Part shown: positions 25,022 through 33,589 of the stretch, piece after piece
Position numbering within the stretch: position 1 is the first letter of the stretch
How the letters are laid out: the number at the start of each line of letters is the position of its first letter
Source: Methanoculleus marisnigri JR1
GTDB taxonomy: Archaea > Halobacteriota > Methanomicrobia > Methanomicrobiales > Methanoculleaceae
Assembly: GCF_000015825.1 (NCBI RefSeq)
Contig: NC_009051.1
Span: 1,482,695-1,546,694, forward strand
Direction of reading: 5' to 3'
DNA length: 64,000 bases
Position numbers and translations under genes: made by a program
Notes under the pieces: model-generated
Told to the model about the DNA's origin: nothing
Databases searched by the model: none
What the model saw: the letters and a program-made list of their open reading frames with translations, nothing else

Positions 25022-26143
25022 TCACCCCATCAGTTCCCCGAGCCGCCCGACCGCACGGGAGAGGTTCTCCCGGGAGGTCGCGTAGCTGAAGCGTGCATAT
25101 TCGGGTGCCCTCGTGCCGAACGCCAAACCCGGCACGATGATGACGCCCGCATCGATGGCCTTCTCGATAAGGTTTCGCCCCATCGGGACGAACATGTAGA
25201 ACGCACCTTCCGGCCGGGGGAAATCGAACCCGAGACCGGTCAGCCCGTCGTAGAGGAGGTCGCGCCGGGCGCGGTACTCGTTACGCATCCGCACGACCGG
25301 GTCCTGGTCACCGGTGTACGCGGCGAGCGCGGCATACTGCGATATCGAGGTCGCGCACGCCTGGGCGTACTGGTGCACCTTGAGGAACTCCGGGATGTAG
25401 TCCCCGGGTGCCGCAAGGTAGCCGACCCGCCACCCGGTCATGGCGTAGGTCTTGCTCGCGGCATTGACGGTGATGACGTCGTCGCCGAACCGGGCCGCGC
25501 TGACGTGCTCTTTCTCGTAGATGAAGTGCTCGTAGACCTCGTCGGAGACGACGGTGACGTTACGATCGTTCGCGTACTCCACGAGGGCGCGGATCGACTC
25601 CTCGCTCTCGACGGCGCCCGTCGGGTTCGCGGGAGAGTTCAGGACGAAGAGCCGTGCACCATCCACCTGCTCCTTCGCCCGCTCGACGTCGATGTGCAGG
25701 GACGCGTCGAGCCCGACGCCCTCGGGCTTTCCGCCGGCAATGGTTGCAAGGGCGGCGTAGGAGACGAAACCCGGGTCGGTGAAGAGGACGCGGTCACCCG
25801 GGTCGACGAGCGCCTCCATCACGAGATGGAGCGCCTCGCTTCCCCCCGCCGTGACCAGGATCTGGTCGGGCCGGCAGGTGAGGCTGTTCTCGCGCGCGAG
25901 TTTATCGCAGATAGCCTCCCGGAGTTCCACTATTCCGGTGTTCGGGGTGTACCCCGTTCTTCCCTCCCTGATGGCGGCGATCGCGGCCATCTTGATGTGG
26001 TCGGGGGTATCGAAGTCCGGCTGCCCGATGCCGAGGTTGATCGCGTCCGGCCCTCCGGCTTCGAAGAGCTTGCGGATACCCGACATCTCCACCCCTTTGA
26101 CCCGGTCGGCATACCTGTGTTTGTTCATGATTATCTCACTCAA
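25022..26143 (-). CDS. PLP-dependent class I aminotransferase
   Basis: A 373-residue fold-type I aminotransferase, aspartate-aminotransferase-like. Visible are LGIGQPDFDTPDHI, the substrate-recognition Y and the SPANPTGAVE stretch, VSDEVYEHFIYE, the PLP-lysine site NAASKTYAMTGWRVGYLAAP (lysine in SKT) and the C-terminal ARFSYATSRENL arginine. Substrate specificity cannot be read off. The start ATG (26143) overlaps the stop of the upstream 6-phospho-3-hexuloisomerase by 8 bases; an in-frame internal ATG at 26128 is an alternative start. Confidence 0.92.
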   Translation of the reverse strand: MSEIIMNKHRYADRVKGVEMSGIRKLFEAGGPDAINLGIGQPDFDTPDHIKMAAIAAIREGRTGYTPNTGIVELREAICDKLARENSLTCRPDQILVTAGGSEALHLVMEALVDPGDRVLFTDPGFVSYAALATIAGGKPEGVGLDASLHIDVERAKEQVDGARLFVLNSPANPTGAVESEESIRALVEYANDRNVTVVSDEVYEHFIYEKEHVSAARFGDDVITVNAASKTYAMTGWRVGYLAAPGDYIPEFLKVHQYAQACATSISQYAALAAYTGDQDPVVRMRNEYRARRDLLYDGLTGLGFDFPRPEGAFYMFVPMGRNLIEKAIDAGVIIVPGLAFGTRAPEYARFSYATSRENLSRAVGRLGELMG

Positions 26144-26735
26144 TGTTTGCGTGGCGGCACTGGAGGTCTTCGGGCCGGCACTGGGTGATCTCCATCAGCC
26201 GGGATATGATCGCGTCCGCAAAGACCATCGCGGTCGTCTCGAAGATGGTGCCGAGCGGTGCGAACGATTTGTGCTCGCCCATCATCTGCCGGATCTCGAA
26301 CTCCGCAGACTCGTCGGCCACCTTATCCCGCTGGCTCTCGATGATGACGATACAGTCGGCGATGCGGCCGATCCTCGAGTCTTTCTTCGAGGTGATGAGG
26401 CAGATCCTCCCGCCGATCTCTTTTGCGGTCTCGGAGATATCCGCAACCGTCTTGGTCGCGCCGGACCCGGAGAAGACGATAATGACGTCTCCCGGCTTCA
26501 TGGCCGGGGTCACGGTCTCTCCGACGACGAATGCGGAAAGCCCGAGGTGCATCAGGCGCATGGCAAACGATTTCGCTACGAGCCCGGAGCGCCCGGCGCC
26601 CATGGTGTAGATACGGTTCGCGTTCAGGATCTCGGCGAGGAGCGTATCGATCTCGTCGTCGGACATCACGTCCGCGATCGTCCGGATCTTGGTCGCCATC
26701 AACCGCATCATGTTCTTAACCGGGTGATTTGTCAT
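26136..26735 (-). CDS. hxlB: 6-phospho-3-hexuloisomerase
   Basis: A 199-residue SIS-domain sugar phosphate isomerase, interconverting 3-hexulose 6-phosphate and fructose 6-phosphate. In archaea lacking the oxidative pentose phosphate pathway it supplies ribulose 5-phosphate by running the ribulose monophosphate route backward. SIS signature: IYTMGAGRSGLVAKSFAMRLMHLG (split near residues 36-59), then PGDVIIVFSGSGATKTV and DSRIGRIADCIVII. ATG 26735 (MTNHPVKN) is taken since earlier in-frame starts add disordered sequence. The hexulose-phosphate synthase gene is not in the window. It is coupled to the aminotransferase. Confidence 0.9.
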   Translation of the reverse strand: MTNHPVKNMMRLMATKIRTIADVMSDDEIDTLLAEILNANRIYTMGAGRSGLVAKSFAMRLMHLGLSAFVVGETVTPAMKPGDVIIVFSGSGATKTVADISETAKEIGGRICLITSKKDSRIGRIADCIVIIESQRDKVADESAEFEIRQMMGEHKSFAPLGTIFETTAMVFADAIISRLMEITQCRPEDLQCRHANIE

Positions 26736-27275
26736 CGTAGTTCCGCTGTTAGGTTTTACCAGATCATACATTAGAATATCCCAGACGCTCCGGGACGGGG
26801 GTGGCCGCCCTCTTCCCCCCGGGTTTGCCGGGACCCGGCACAGGAGGGGACGATGATTACCGAAAATGGGGACTACAACCATTATCCCGCAGAGAGGGGA
26901 TCGCGGTTTTCACCCGGCCGCCCGGCGGATTAGATATCGGCGAAATAGGGCAATAAATCAAATATGGGCGCAATAAATCCGCAATATATCATCCATCCAC
27001 CACGGCAGATCGCTTCTGGAGATGCAAAAGGCTATTTTGGATGATCGCAAAATACATACAAAATTCGGCGCGACGCTCCGGCCGCAACAGGGGCATTATG
27101 GCTGTCAGAAATCATTTCTGCAGCACCATATTCCAAATTAGACGCATCATAGCGCAGATGTCGGTAAATTCTCCCAGACAAGGAGCGGATCAGGGATTAC
27201 GCGGGCCTGCCGTTCCCCGCATCGTTATGCGGGAGGGCGCACGGCGGGACCCCGGGGACAACAAGAGGTAACAGG
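26736..27275. other. 540-base intergenic region between hxlB and lhr
   Basis: No convincing gene. The middle (about 26930-27060) is AT-rich, with the sequence caataaatc twice (near 26951 and 26970) and a later palindrome at 27101-27124: gctg t cagaaat c atttctg cagc, in which eleven bases pair on each side. It probably carries the divergent promoters of hxlB and lhr and a binding site for a regulator. Confidence 0.45.
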
Positions 27276-29894
27276 ATGGAGAAGCGGCCGGAAAGGCATT
27301 CGAACGAGGAGATCCTCGGTCTCCTCGACGAGAACGTACGGGAATGGTGCATACGAAGACTGGACGGGCGGCTCACCCCGCCGCAACGGATGGCGGTCCC
27401 GCTCATCCACGAGAGAAAGAACGTCCTCATCTGTTCGCCGACCGGATCGGGAAAGACGCTCTCGGCGTTTCTTGCAATCATCGACGACCTCTTCGTCCGG
27501 GCACGGGCGGGAGCGCTCGAAGACAGCGTCTACTGCCTTTATGTCTCGCCGCTCAAGTCGCTTGCAAACGACATCCACAAGAACCTCAGCCAGCCGCTCG
27601 ACGGAATCGCCGGGATCGCCCGCGAGCGGGGGATCGATCACACGCCGCTCCGACACGCGATCCGGCACGGGGACGTCTCGCGGGCGGATAAGACGAAGAT
27701 GGCGCGAAAACCCCCACACATCCTCAACATCACCCCAGAGACCCTCGGGATCCTCTTAAACTCCCCGAAGTTCCGCGAGAGCCTCCGGACGGTCCGGTGG
27801 GTCGTCGTCGACGAGATCCACTCCCTCGCGGGCTCGAAGCGCGGCGTCCACCTCTCGGTGAGCCTCGAGCGGCTCGAGGAACTGGTGAAGGAGAACGACG
27901 GCGGCTTCACCCGGATCGGGTGCTCGGCGACGATCGAGCCTCTCGCCGAGGTCGGCCGGTTCCTGGTCGGCGCCGGGCGCGAGGTGGAGATCGTCGATAC
28001 CCGGTTCGCGCGGGAGTTCGACCTACAGCTCCTCTGCCCGGTCCCCGATCTCATCGAAACCACCCCCGAAGACCTCGCGCGGCACCTTTACGTGACCATC
28101 CACCGTCTCGTCCAGGAGCACAGCAACACGCTCGTCTTCACGAACACCCGGAACGGCGCCGAACGGATCCTCTACAACCTCCGCGCCCGTTACCCCGAAT
28201 GGTATACGGAGGAGAACACGGGCTGCCACCACGGCTCGATGGGGACGGACGGGAGGCTCTCCGTCGAAGAGCGGCTCAAGTCCGGGAGGGTGAAGGTGGT
28301 GACGACCTCGACGTCGCTCGAACTCGGGGTCGACATGCCTCACGTCGATCTCGTCCTCCAGGTGGGGTCGCCGAAGTCCGTCGCGGCGCTCCTCCAGCGG
28401 GTCGGGCGGGCCGGCCACCGCCTCGGTGAGGTGGTGAAGGGACGGATCGTCGTCCTCGACCGCGACGAACTCGTGGAGTGCGCGGTGATGCTCCGGGAGG
28501 GGCAGAACGGGTTCGTGGACCGGATCCACATCCCGGAGAACTGTCTCGACGTTCTCGCGCAGCATGTCTTCGGGATGGCGCTCGATGGGGAGACGCGGAT
28601 CCAGGGGATGCTCGAGGTGGTCCGCCGGTCGTACTGCTACCGGGACCTCGAGGAGGAGGACCTGATGAGCGTCGTCCGCTACCTCGCCGGGGAGTACGCG
28701 GGACTCGAGGAGCGCCGGATCTACGCGAAGATCTGGCACGACGAGGAGGAAGGGACGGTTCGAAAGCGGGGGCGGAACGCCCGGATGATCTACTTCCAGA
28801 ACTCCGGGACGATCCCGGACGAGTTCTCCTGCGACGTTCTCACCCGGGACGGGGTCTTTGCCGGCAACCTGGACGAGAAGTACCTCGAGCGGATGAACAA
28901 GGGCGACGTCTTCGTCCTCGGCGGGCGGCGCTACCGGTTCGCCTACCGCCGGGGCGGGAAACTCTACGTCGACCCGACGACCGACCGGCCGACGATCCCG
29001 AGCTGGTTCTCCGAAAAACTCCCGCTCTCGTTCGACCTCGGTCTGCACGTCCTCCGGTTCAAGGAGATGATGCTTCGCGCGATGGAGACGGCGGTAACGG
29101 AAGAGATCGTCGTGAACCTCCTCGCCGATTATCCCATCGACGAGAACAGCGCACGGAGCATCTGCGCGATCTTCGAGCAGCAGGTGCTCTATATGGGCGA
29201 CGAAGCCGTCCCGACGTTGAAGCGGATCGTCGTCGAGGAGCAAGTCGACCGGGAGAACCATCGCCGGCTCTACTACTTCATGACCAACTACGGGTTGCGG
29301 TTCAACGACGGGTTCTCCCGGATCGTCGCCTTCACGATCGCCCGGGACGTGACGACGAACGTCTCGGTCGGGATCAGCGATACCGGGTTTCTGGTCTCGA
29401 TCCCGCTCGAGAAGCAGGCCGACCCCGCACGCATCCTCCGGGGTATCCGGGCCGACGAGTGCAACGAGATCCTCAAGGAGGCCGTCGGGGATACCCAGCT
29501 CCTGAAGAGAGTCTTCCGGATCAACGCCGCACGGTCGTTCATGATCCTCCGTAACTACATGGGCAGGCGGAGAAGCGCCCGGCGCCAGCAGGTGAGCGCC
29601 GATATGCTGATCTCGTTTGCCAAACGGCTCGACGGCTTCGCCGTGATGCGGGAGACCTACCGGGAGGTGATCGATGACCGGTTCGAGGCGGAGAACATCC
29701 GGCGGATCGTCGACGGGATCGGTGCCGGTGAGATCGAGGTCGTCCTGACCCGCGCCGCGTCCCCGAGCCCGCTCGCGTTCGGGATCGCGACGCTCGGCGT
29801 CTCCGACGCGGTCTACGCGCAGGACAAACTCTCGATGCTCCGCGAGTTCCAGCGCCGGGTGATGAGCAGCATCGACGGCGAGGCGGCGGCATGA
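27276..29894 (+). CDS. lhr: Lhr-type DEAD/DEAH helicase
   Basis: An 872-residue superfamily 2 helicase of the Lhr-core group, which unwinds DNA and RNA-DNA forks. Q-like motif TPPQRMAVPLI, Walker A CSPTGSGKT (about residues 53-61), VVDEIHSLAG, SATIEP, TSLELGVDMPHVD and RVGRAGH are visible, followed by the winged-helix and core domains characteristic of Lhr (CSI: VDRENHRRLYYF, NFMTNYGLRF-type segment at about 660-680). The start is ATG 27276 with ggtaacagg upstream as a weak ribosome site. Its stop overlaps the start of the metallophosphoesterase gene (ATGA), the usual Lhr-MPE operon arrangement. Confidence 0.93.
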   Translation: MEKRPERHSNEEILGLLDENVREWCIRRLDGRLTPPQRMAVPLIHERKNVLICSPTGSGKTLSAFLAIIDDLFVRARAGALEDSVYCLYVSPLKSLANDIHKNLSQPLDGIAGIARERGIDHTPLRHAIRHGDVSRADKTKMARKPPHILNITPETLGILLNSPKFRESLRTVRWVVVDEIHSLAGSKRGVHLSVSLERLEELVKENDGGFTRIGCSATIEPLAEVGRFLVGAGREVEIVDTRFAREFDLQLLCPVPDLIETTPEDLARHLYVTIHRLVQEHSNTLVFTNTRNGAERILYNLRARYPEWYTEENTGCHHGSMGTDGRLSVEERLKSGRVKVVTTSTSLELGVDMPHVDLVLQVGSPKSVAALLQRVGRAGHRLGEVVKGRIVVLDRDELVECAVMLREGQNGFVDRIHIPENCLDVLAQHVFGMALDGETRIQGMLEVVRRSYCYRDLEEEDLMSVVRYLAGEYAGLEERRIYAKIWHDEEEGTVRKRGRNARMIYFQNSGTIPDEFSCDVLTRDGVFAGNLDEKYLERMNKGDVFVLGGRRYRFAYRRGGKLYVDPTTDRPTIPSWFSEKLPLSFDLGLHVLRFKEMMLRAMETAVTEEIVVNLLADYPIDENSARSICAIFEQQVLYMGDEAVPTLKRIVVEEQVDRENHRRLYYFMTNYGLRFNDGFSRIVAFTIARDVTTNVSVGISDTGFLVSIPLEKQADPARILRGIRADECNEILKEAVGDTQLLKRVFRINAARSFMILRNYMGRRRSARRQQVSADMLISFAKRLDGFAVMRETYREVIDDRFEAENIRRIVDGIGAGEIEVVLTRAASPSPLAFGIATLGVSDAVYAQDKLSMLREFQRRVMSSIDGEAAA

Positions 29895-30607
29895 ACGCGG
29901 TCACGGAGGCCGATCTCCTCTCCCGGTTCGGCTTCTATAAGGGCGCGCTCTACGTCAGGGAGCAGTCTCTCTGCGTTGTCTCCGACGTCCATATCGGACT
30001 TTCCGAGGCGCTCTACCGGCAGGGGCTTCACTTCCCGCTCCACGAGGAGGAGACGCTCCTCGAACGGTTCGAGGCTATCCTCAGCCGGTTCAAGCCTGAG
30101 ATCTTCGTCCTCGACGGGGACATCTTCCACGCCTTCGACCGGGTGAGCCGGGACGTAAAGGAGTCGTTTGAGACGATCCTCGCGACGCTCAAGGCCGGGT
30201 GCGAGGTCGTCCTCGTCCGGGGATCGCACGACGTCATGCTGCCGGCAATCAAAGGAGGGACGGTCGAGCGCTACGACCGCGGCGGCTACACGGTGGTTCA
30301 TGGCGATCAGGCGGTCGACGACCACGGGACGCTCGTCATCGGCCACGATCACCCGGCGATCGAGATCGATATGGCCCGGTTCCCCTGCTTCCTCTACGGG
30401 GAGGGCGTGGTGCGCGGGAACGACATCATCGTATTGCCGGCCTTCAACCCGCTCTCCCCGGGGGTCATGATCAACTACGCAAAGAGCCGGGACTTCCTCT
30501 CCCCCATCCTCCGCCGCGTGGACGCAGGAAGCCTGCAGCCGGTGGTGGAGGTCGACGGCGAGGCGGTCGTCCTCCCGCCGCTCGCCGGCATCCGGCGGTT
30601 TGCGTGA
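29891..30607 (+). CDS. Lhr-associated metallophosphoesterase
   Basis: A 238-residue calcineurin-like phosphoesterase. Metal ligands: VVSDVHIGLSEALY (D, H), VLDGDIFHAFDR (D), VLVRGSHDVML (the GNHD-equivalent, with S for N) , VHGDQA and IGHDHPAIEI (GHxH-equivalent, here HDH). Such MPEs occur next to lhr helicases across archaea and bacteria and are thought to process DNA or RNA ends during repair; the reaction is not settled. It overlaps lhr by 4 bases. The asparagine in the GNHD motif is replaced by serine, which may lower or change activity. Confidence 0.85.
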   Translation: MNAVTEADLLSRFGFYKGALYVREQSLCVVSDVHIGLSEALYRQGLHFPLHEEETLLERFEAILSRFKPEIFVLDGDIFHAFDRVSRDVKESFETILATLKAGCEVVLVRGSHDVMLPAIKGGTVERYDRGGYTVVHGDQAVDDHGTLVIGHDHPAIEIDMARFPCFLYGEGVVRGNDIIVLPAFNPLSPGVMINYAKSRDFLSPILRRVDAGSLQPVVEVDGEAVVLPPLAGIRRFA

Positions 30608-30654
30608 GTAAACCCTATATACCCTCCCCGCCACCCGGAGTCCGGAGATGACTT

Positions 30655-31809
30655 GTGTCACGCCGGACCGTTATCATCCTTGCCGCCGTTGCGGTGATTG
30701 CCCTTCTCGGCATCGCCGTGGCCGTCGTGATGCCGCCGGGCGGCACCACGGGCACCCTGCCGCTCGACACGATCACCCTTCCCGCGGGGTTTGCGATCGA
30801 CGTCTACGCCGGAAACGTTACCGGGGCGCGGTCGATGACCCTCTCGCCGAACGGGACGCTCTTTGTCGGGAGCCGCGGCCCGGGAAACGTCTACGCCATC
30901 CCCGACCGCGACGGCGACGGGAGAGGCGATGAGGTGATCACGATCGCAAGCGGTCTCGACTCCCCGAACGGCGTCGCGTTCCGTAACGGCTCCCTCTACG
31001 TCGCCGAGATCAGCCGCATCCTCCGCTACGACGGGATCGAGGCGAACCTCGATAACCCGCCGGAGCCGGCGGTGGTGAGCGACGCCTTCCCGGACGACGC
31101 ATCGCACGGGTGGAAGTTCATCGCGTTCGGCCCCGACGGGAACCTCTACATCCCCGTGGGCGCCCCCTGCAACGTCTGCGACCCCGAAGACGAGCGGTTC
31201 GGCACCATCTTCCGGATGAGCCCGGACGGAACCGATCTTGAGATCTATGCCCGGGGCATCCGGAACACCGTGGGGTTCGACTGGCACCCCGGGACCGGGG
31301 ATCTCTGGTTCACCGACAACGGCCGCGACTGGCTCGGCGACGACATCCCGCCGGACGAACTCAACCGGGCGCCGGAGAGCGGGATGCACTTCGGGTTCCC
31401 CTACTGTCACGGCGCGGCGATCCCCGACCCGGAGTTCGGGGAGGAGCAGCCGTGCAGTGAATTCACGCCGCCCGAGCAGGAACTCGGCCCGCACGTCGCC
31501 GCGCTCGGGATGCGGTTCTATGACGGCGAGCAGTTCCCGGAAGACTACCGGGAGAGGATCTTCATCGCCGAGCACGGCTCCTGGAACCGGGCGGAGCCGA
31601 TCGGCTACCGGGTGACGATGGTCGAACTCGAGAACAACACGCCCGTCTCCTATGAGGTCTTCGCGGAGGGGTGGCTCCAGGGAGGTGACGCCTGGGGGAG
31701 GCCGGTGGACGTCGAGGTCGCGAACGACGGCTCAATCCTGGTCTCGGACGACCGGGCAAACGCCGTCTACCGGATAACCTACGGAGAGGTCACTTCCCCC
31801 GCCGGATGA
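30655..31809 (+). CDS. Membrane-anchored glucose/sorbosone dehydrogenase-like beta-propeller protein
   Basis: A 384-residue extracellular protein. An N-terminal signal-anchor ([21 protein letters not shown], residues 5-25) precedes a six-bladed beta-propeller of the PQQ-linked glucose/sorbosone dehydrogenase family: [72 protein letters not shown] and [11 protein letters not shown]. The conserved histidine and acid-base histidine positions are present. PQQ is not known to be made in methanogens, so the fold may serve another role. Start is GTG 30655. Its end overlaps the convergent UPF0316 gene by 20 bases. Confidence 0.88.
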
Positions 31810-32389
31810 CCCTCCCGAAGGAGAACGGTGTCGGGCCCGGCACGGTGACCGGGAACGTCCCCTCCGCCGCCCGCCGGATGTCCTCGACCGAGTAGAACGC
31901 CTTGGGGTTGAACTCGTGGATGGCGTCTTCGACGTCGCGCATGTTTTTGCGCTTGACCACCGAGAAGATGACCTTGCCCGGCCCCTGTTTTCCATGGGCG
32001 TCGAGGACGGTCACCCCGTAGCCTGCGGCGCGGAGGTAGTCGATGAGGTTCGTCGCGTCGCGCTGGGTGATGATCCGGATGAGCGCGAGCCCCATCGCCA
32101 GCCGTTCCTCGACGAGCATCCCGATGTAGTTTCCCGTGGCGAACCCGGCCGCGTAGGCGAAGTAGTTGAGAGGGTTCGTGAGGTTCTGAAAGATCTGGCC
32201 GACGGCGACGATCCAGATGAAGATCTCGAAGAATCCAAGGAGCGGCGCGATCACCTTCATCCCGCGGGAGACGAAGATGATCCGCATCGTCCCGATGGTG
32301 ACGTCGCAGATACGCGCGAGAAAGATGAAGACCGGGACGACGACCAGAGAGAAGAACTCCGGGTCGATATCCGGGACGACGCCGAGCAT
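31790..32389 (-). CDS. UPF0316 (DUF5698/DUF2179) membrane protein
   Basis: A 199-residue protein with three transmembrane helices in the first 85 residues ([60 protein letters not shown]) and a C-terminal DUF2179 domain ([26 protein letters not shown] then [22 protein letters not shown]). The combination is that of UPF0316. Function unknown; DUF2179 is suspected to bind nucleotides or small ligands. Convergent with and overlapping the propeller gene by 20 bases. Confidence 0.88.
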
Positions 32390-32775
32390 GGATCATGGTT
32401 GACGAGCAGGTGATATATTATTATCCATACTCAAATATATGTCGGACGAAAAAAATCTCATAAAAGCGATCTTTTAGGATATTCGGCGGAATAACCCGGA
32501 AAACAGGGAACTGTGGTACGCAGATCGCACGCAAGGCCGCGGTATCCGGATCTTCGCCCGTTTCCAAAAAGAATTCCCGCGCCCGGGGTGAGCCGGAAGC
32601 GGCCGGAGACCGGCCCGCCATCCGTACGGGCGCATGTGCATCACGAGATCGTCTCTAACCGAATTCCAACCGCGTTTATGGACGTTTTCAACCAGCAGCC
32701 CGGGCTATGGCCGGAATCACCATGAGATAGCCTTATGGTATTAGGGCCCAATCAGGCACAGTGTGGTGATATACC

Positions 32776-32904
32776 ATGTCGAAATGCTACAGTTGCGGAG
32801 CGGAGATCAACCCGAAGAAGACGCGTTGTCCCAAGTGCGGAGCAAAAGTCGAAGCCGGGACTGGAAAACAACCGGAGGCCGGAGTTGCAAGGGGGCGGCG
32901 ATAA
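32776..32904 (+). CDS. 42-residue zinc-ribbon peptide
   Basis: ATG 32776 opens MSKCYSCGAEINPKKTRCPKCGAK followed by an Arg/Gly tail. Two CxxC pairs 12 residues apart make a classic treble-clef or rubredoxin-like zinc knuckle. A short T-rich terminator (cctttttttatat, about 32930) follows. No partner identified; possibly an RNA- or nucleic-acid-binding helper. Its length puts it below typical gene-finding cut-offs. Confidence 0.55.
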   Translation: MSKCYSCGAEINPKKTRCPKCGAKVEAGTGKQPEAGVARGRR

Positions 32905-32941
32905 AGACTCTCCAAACCCCCTCATCGGACCTTTTTTTATA

Positions 32942-33589
32942 TCATTCCTGTTCTTCTTCCACCCGGTAGCGCGGGGATGTGCGCCACCAGTAGTAGACCT
33001 CGTAGGCCAGCAGCGCGAGCAGCACCGCGCAGGCACCGAAGAAGAAACTCATCACCAGGTCGTGGACGGGCAGCGTCCCGGCGGCATCCACGGCAGGGAC
33101 GGGAGACTGGAGCGTCGAGACGTCCTCCCCGGTGCCGCCGGCGTATTTATCCCCGTTCTCGGTCATCGACCTTGAGACGGGAGTATAGCCGCCGAACGGC
33201 AGCACCGCAGGGAGGATCGACCAGAGCCCGAGGCTTGCGAGGGCGACGATTCCAAAGAGCGTTGCGTACTTCTGCAGCACCGACCGGAGATCGCTTGCCG
33301 GCGACGCGATGATGAGGACCTGGTTCGCAAGGCCGTAGACCTTCACCTCGCGTCCCTTCTCGCTCCATCGGGTCTCCATAACCTCGAGAAGCCCGGCGTC
33401 GAGAAGGTTCTCGATGTGGTAAGAAGCGGTGGTGATGGGGATCTTCATTCGCCGGGCGACCTCCGACGACGTCAGCGGCCCACCGCCGAAGGCCTGGATG
33501 ATCGCGTTTGCCGTCTGGCTCGCCATCGCCCGGGCGATTCTCTGTGCCTTTTCATCGCCCGGCTGGATAACTACAACATCATTCGCCAT
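32942..33589 (-). CDS. Winged-helix transcription regulator with two C-terminal transmembrane helices
   Basis: A 215-residue protein. An ArsR-like winged helix occupies about residues 15-90 (ARAMASQTANAIIQAFGGGPLTSSEVARRMKIPITTASYHIENLLDAGLLEV). Two hydrophobic helices follow, YATLFGIVALASLGLWSILPAVL and VMSFFFGACAVLLALLAYEVYYWW, with a loop of about 55 residues between them. The DNA-binding domain would therefore be tethered to the membrane. The ATG at 33589 overlaps the 3' end of alaS by 11 bases; the longer frame to 33670 would extend deep into alaS and is rejected. Confidence 0.8.
   Translation of the reverse strand: MANDVVVIQPGDEKAQRIARAMASQTANAIIQAFGGGPLTSSEVARRMKIPITTASYHIENLLDAGLLEVMETRWSEKGREVKVYGLANQVLIIASPASDLRSVLQKYATLFGIVALASLGLWSILPAVLPFGGYTPVSRSMTENGDKYAGGTGEDVSTLQSPVPAVDAAGTLPVHDLVMSFFFGACAVLLALLAYEVYYWWRTSPRYRVEEEQE

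Noticed and set aside
24767-26188. 473-codon plus-strand open frame
   Set aside because: Antisense to the M42 peptidase and aminotransferase, both of which show complete active-site motifs.
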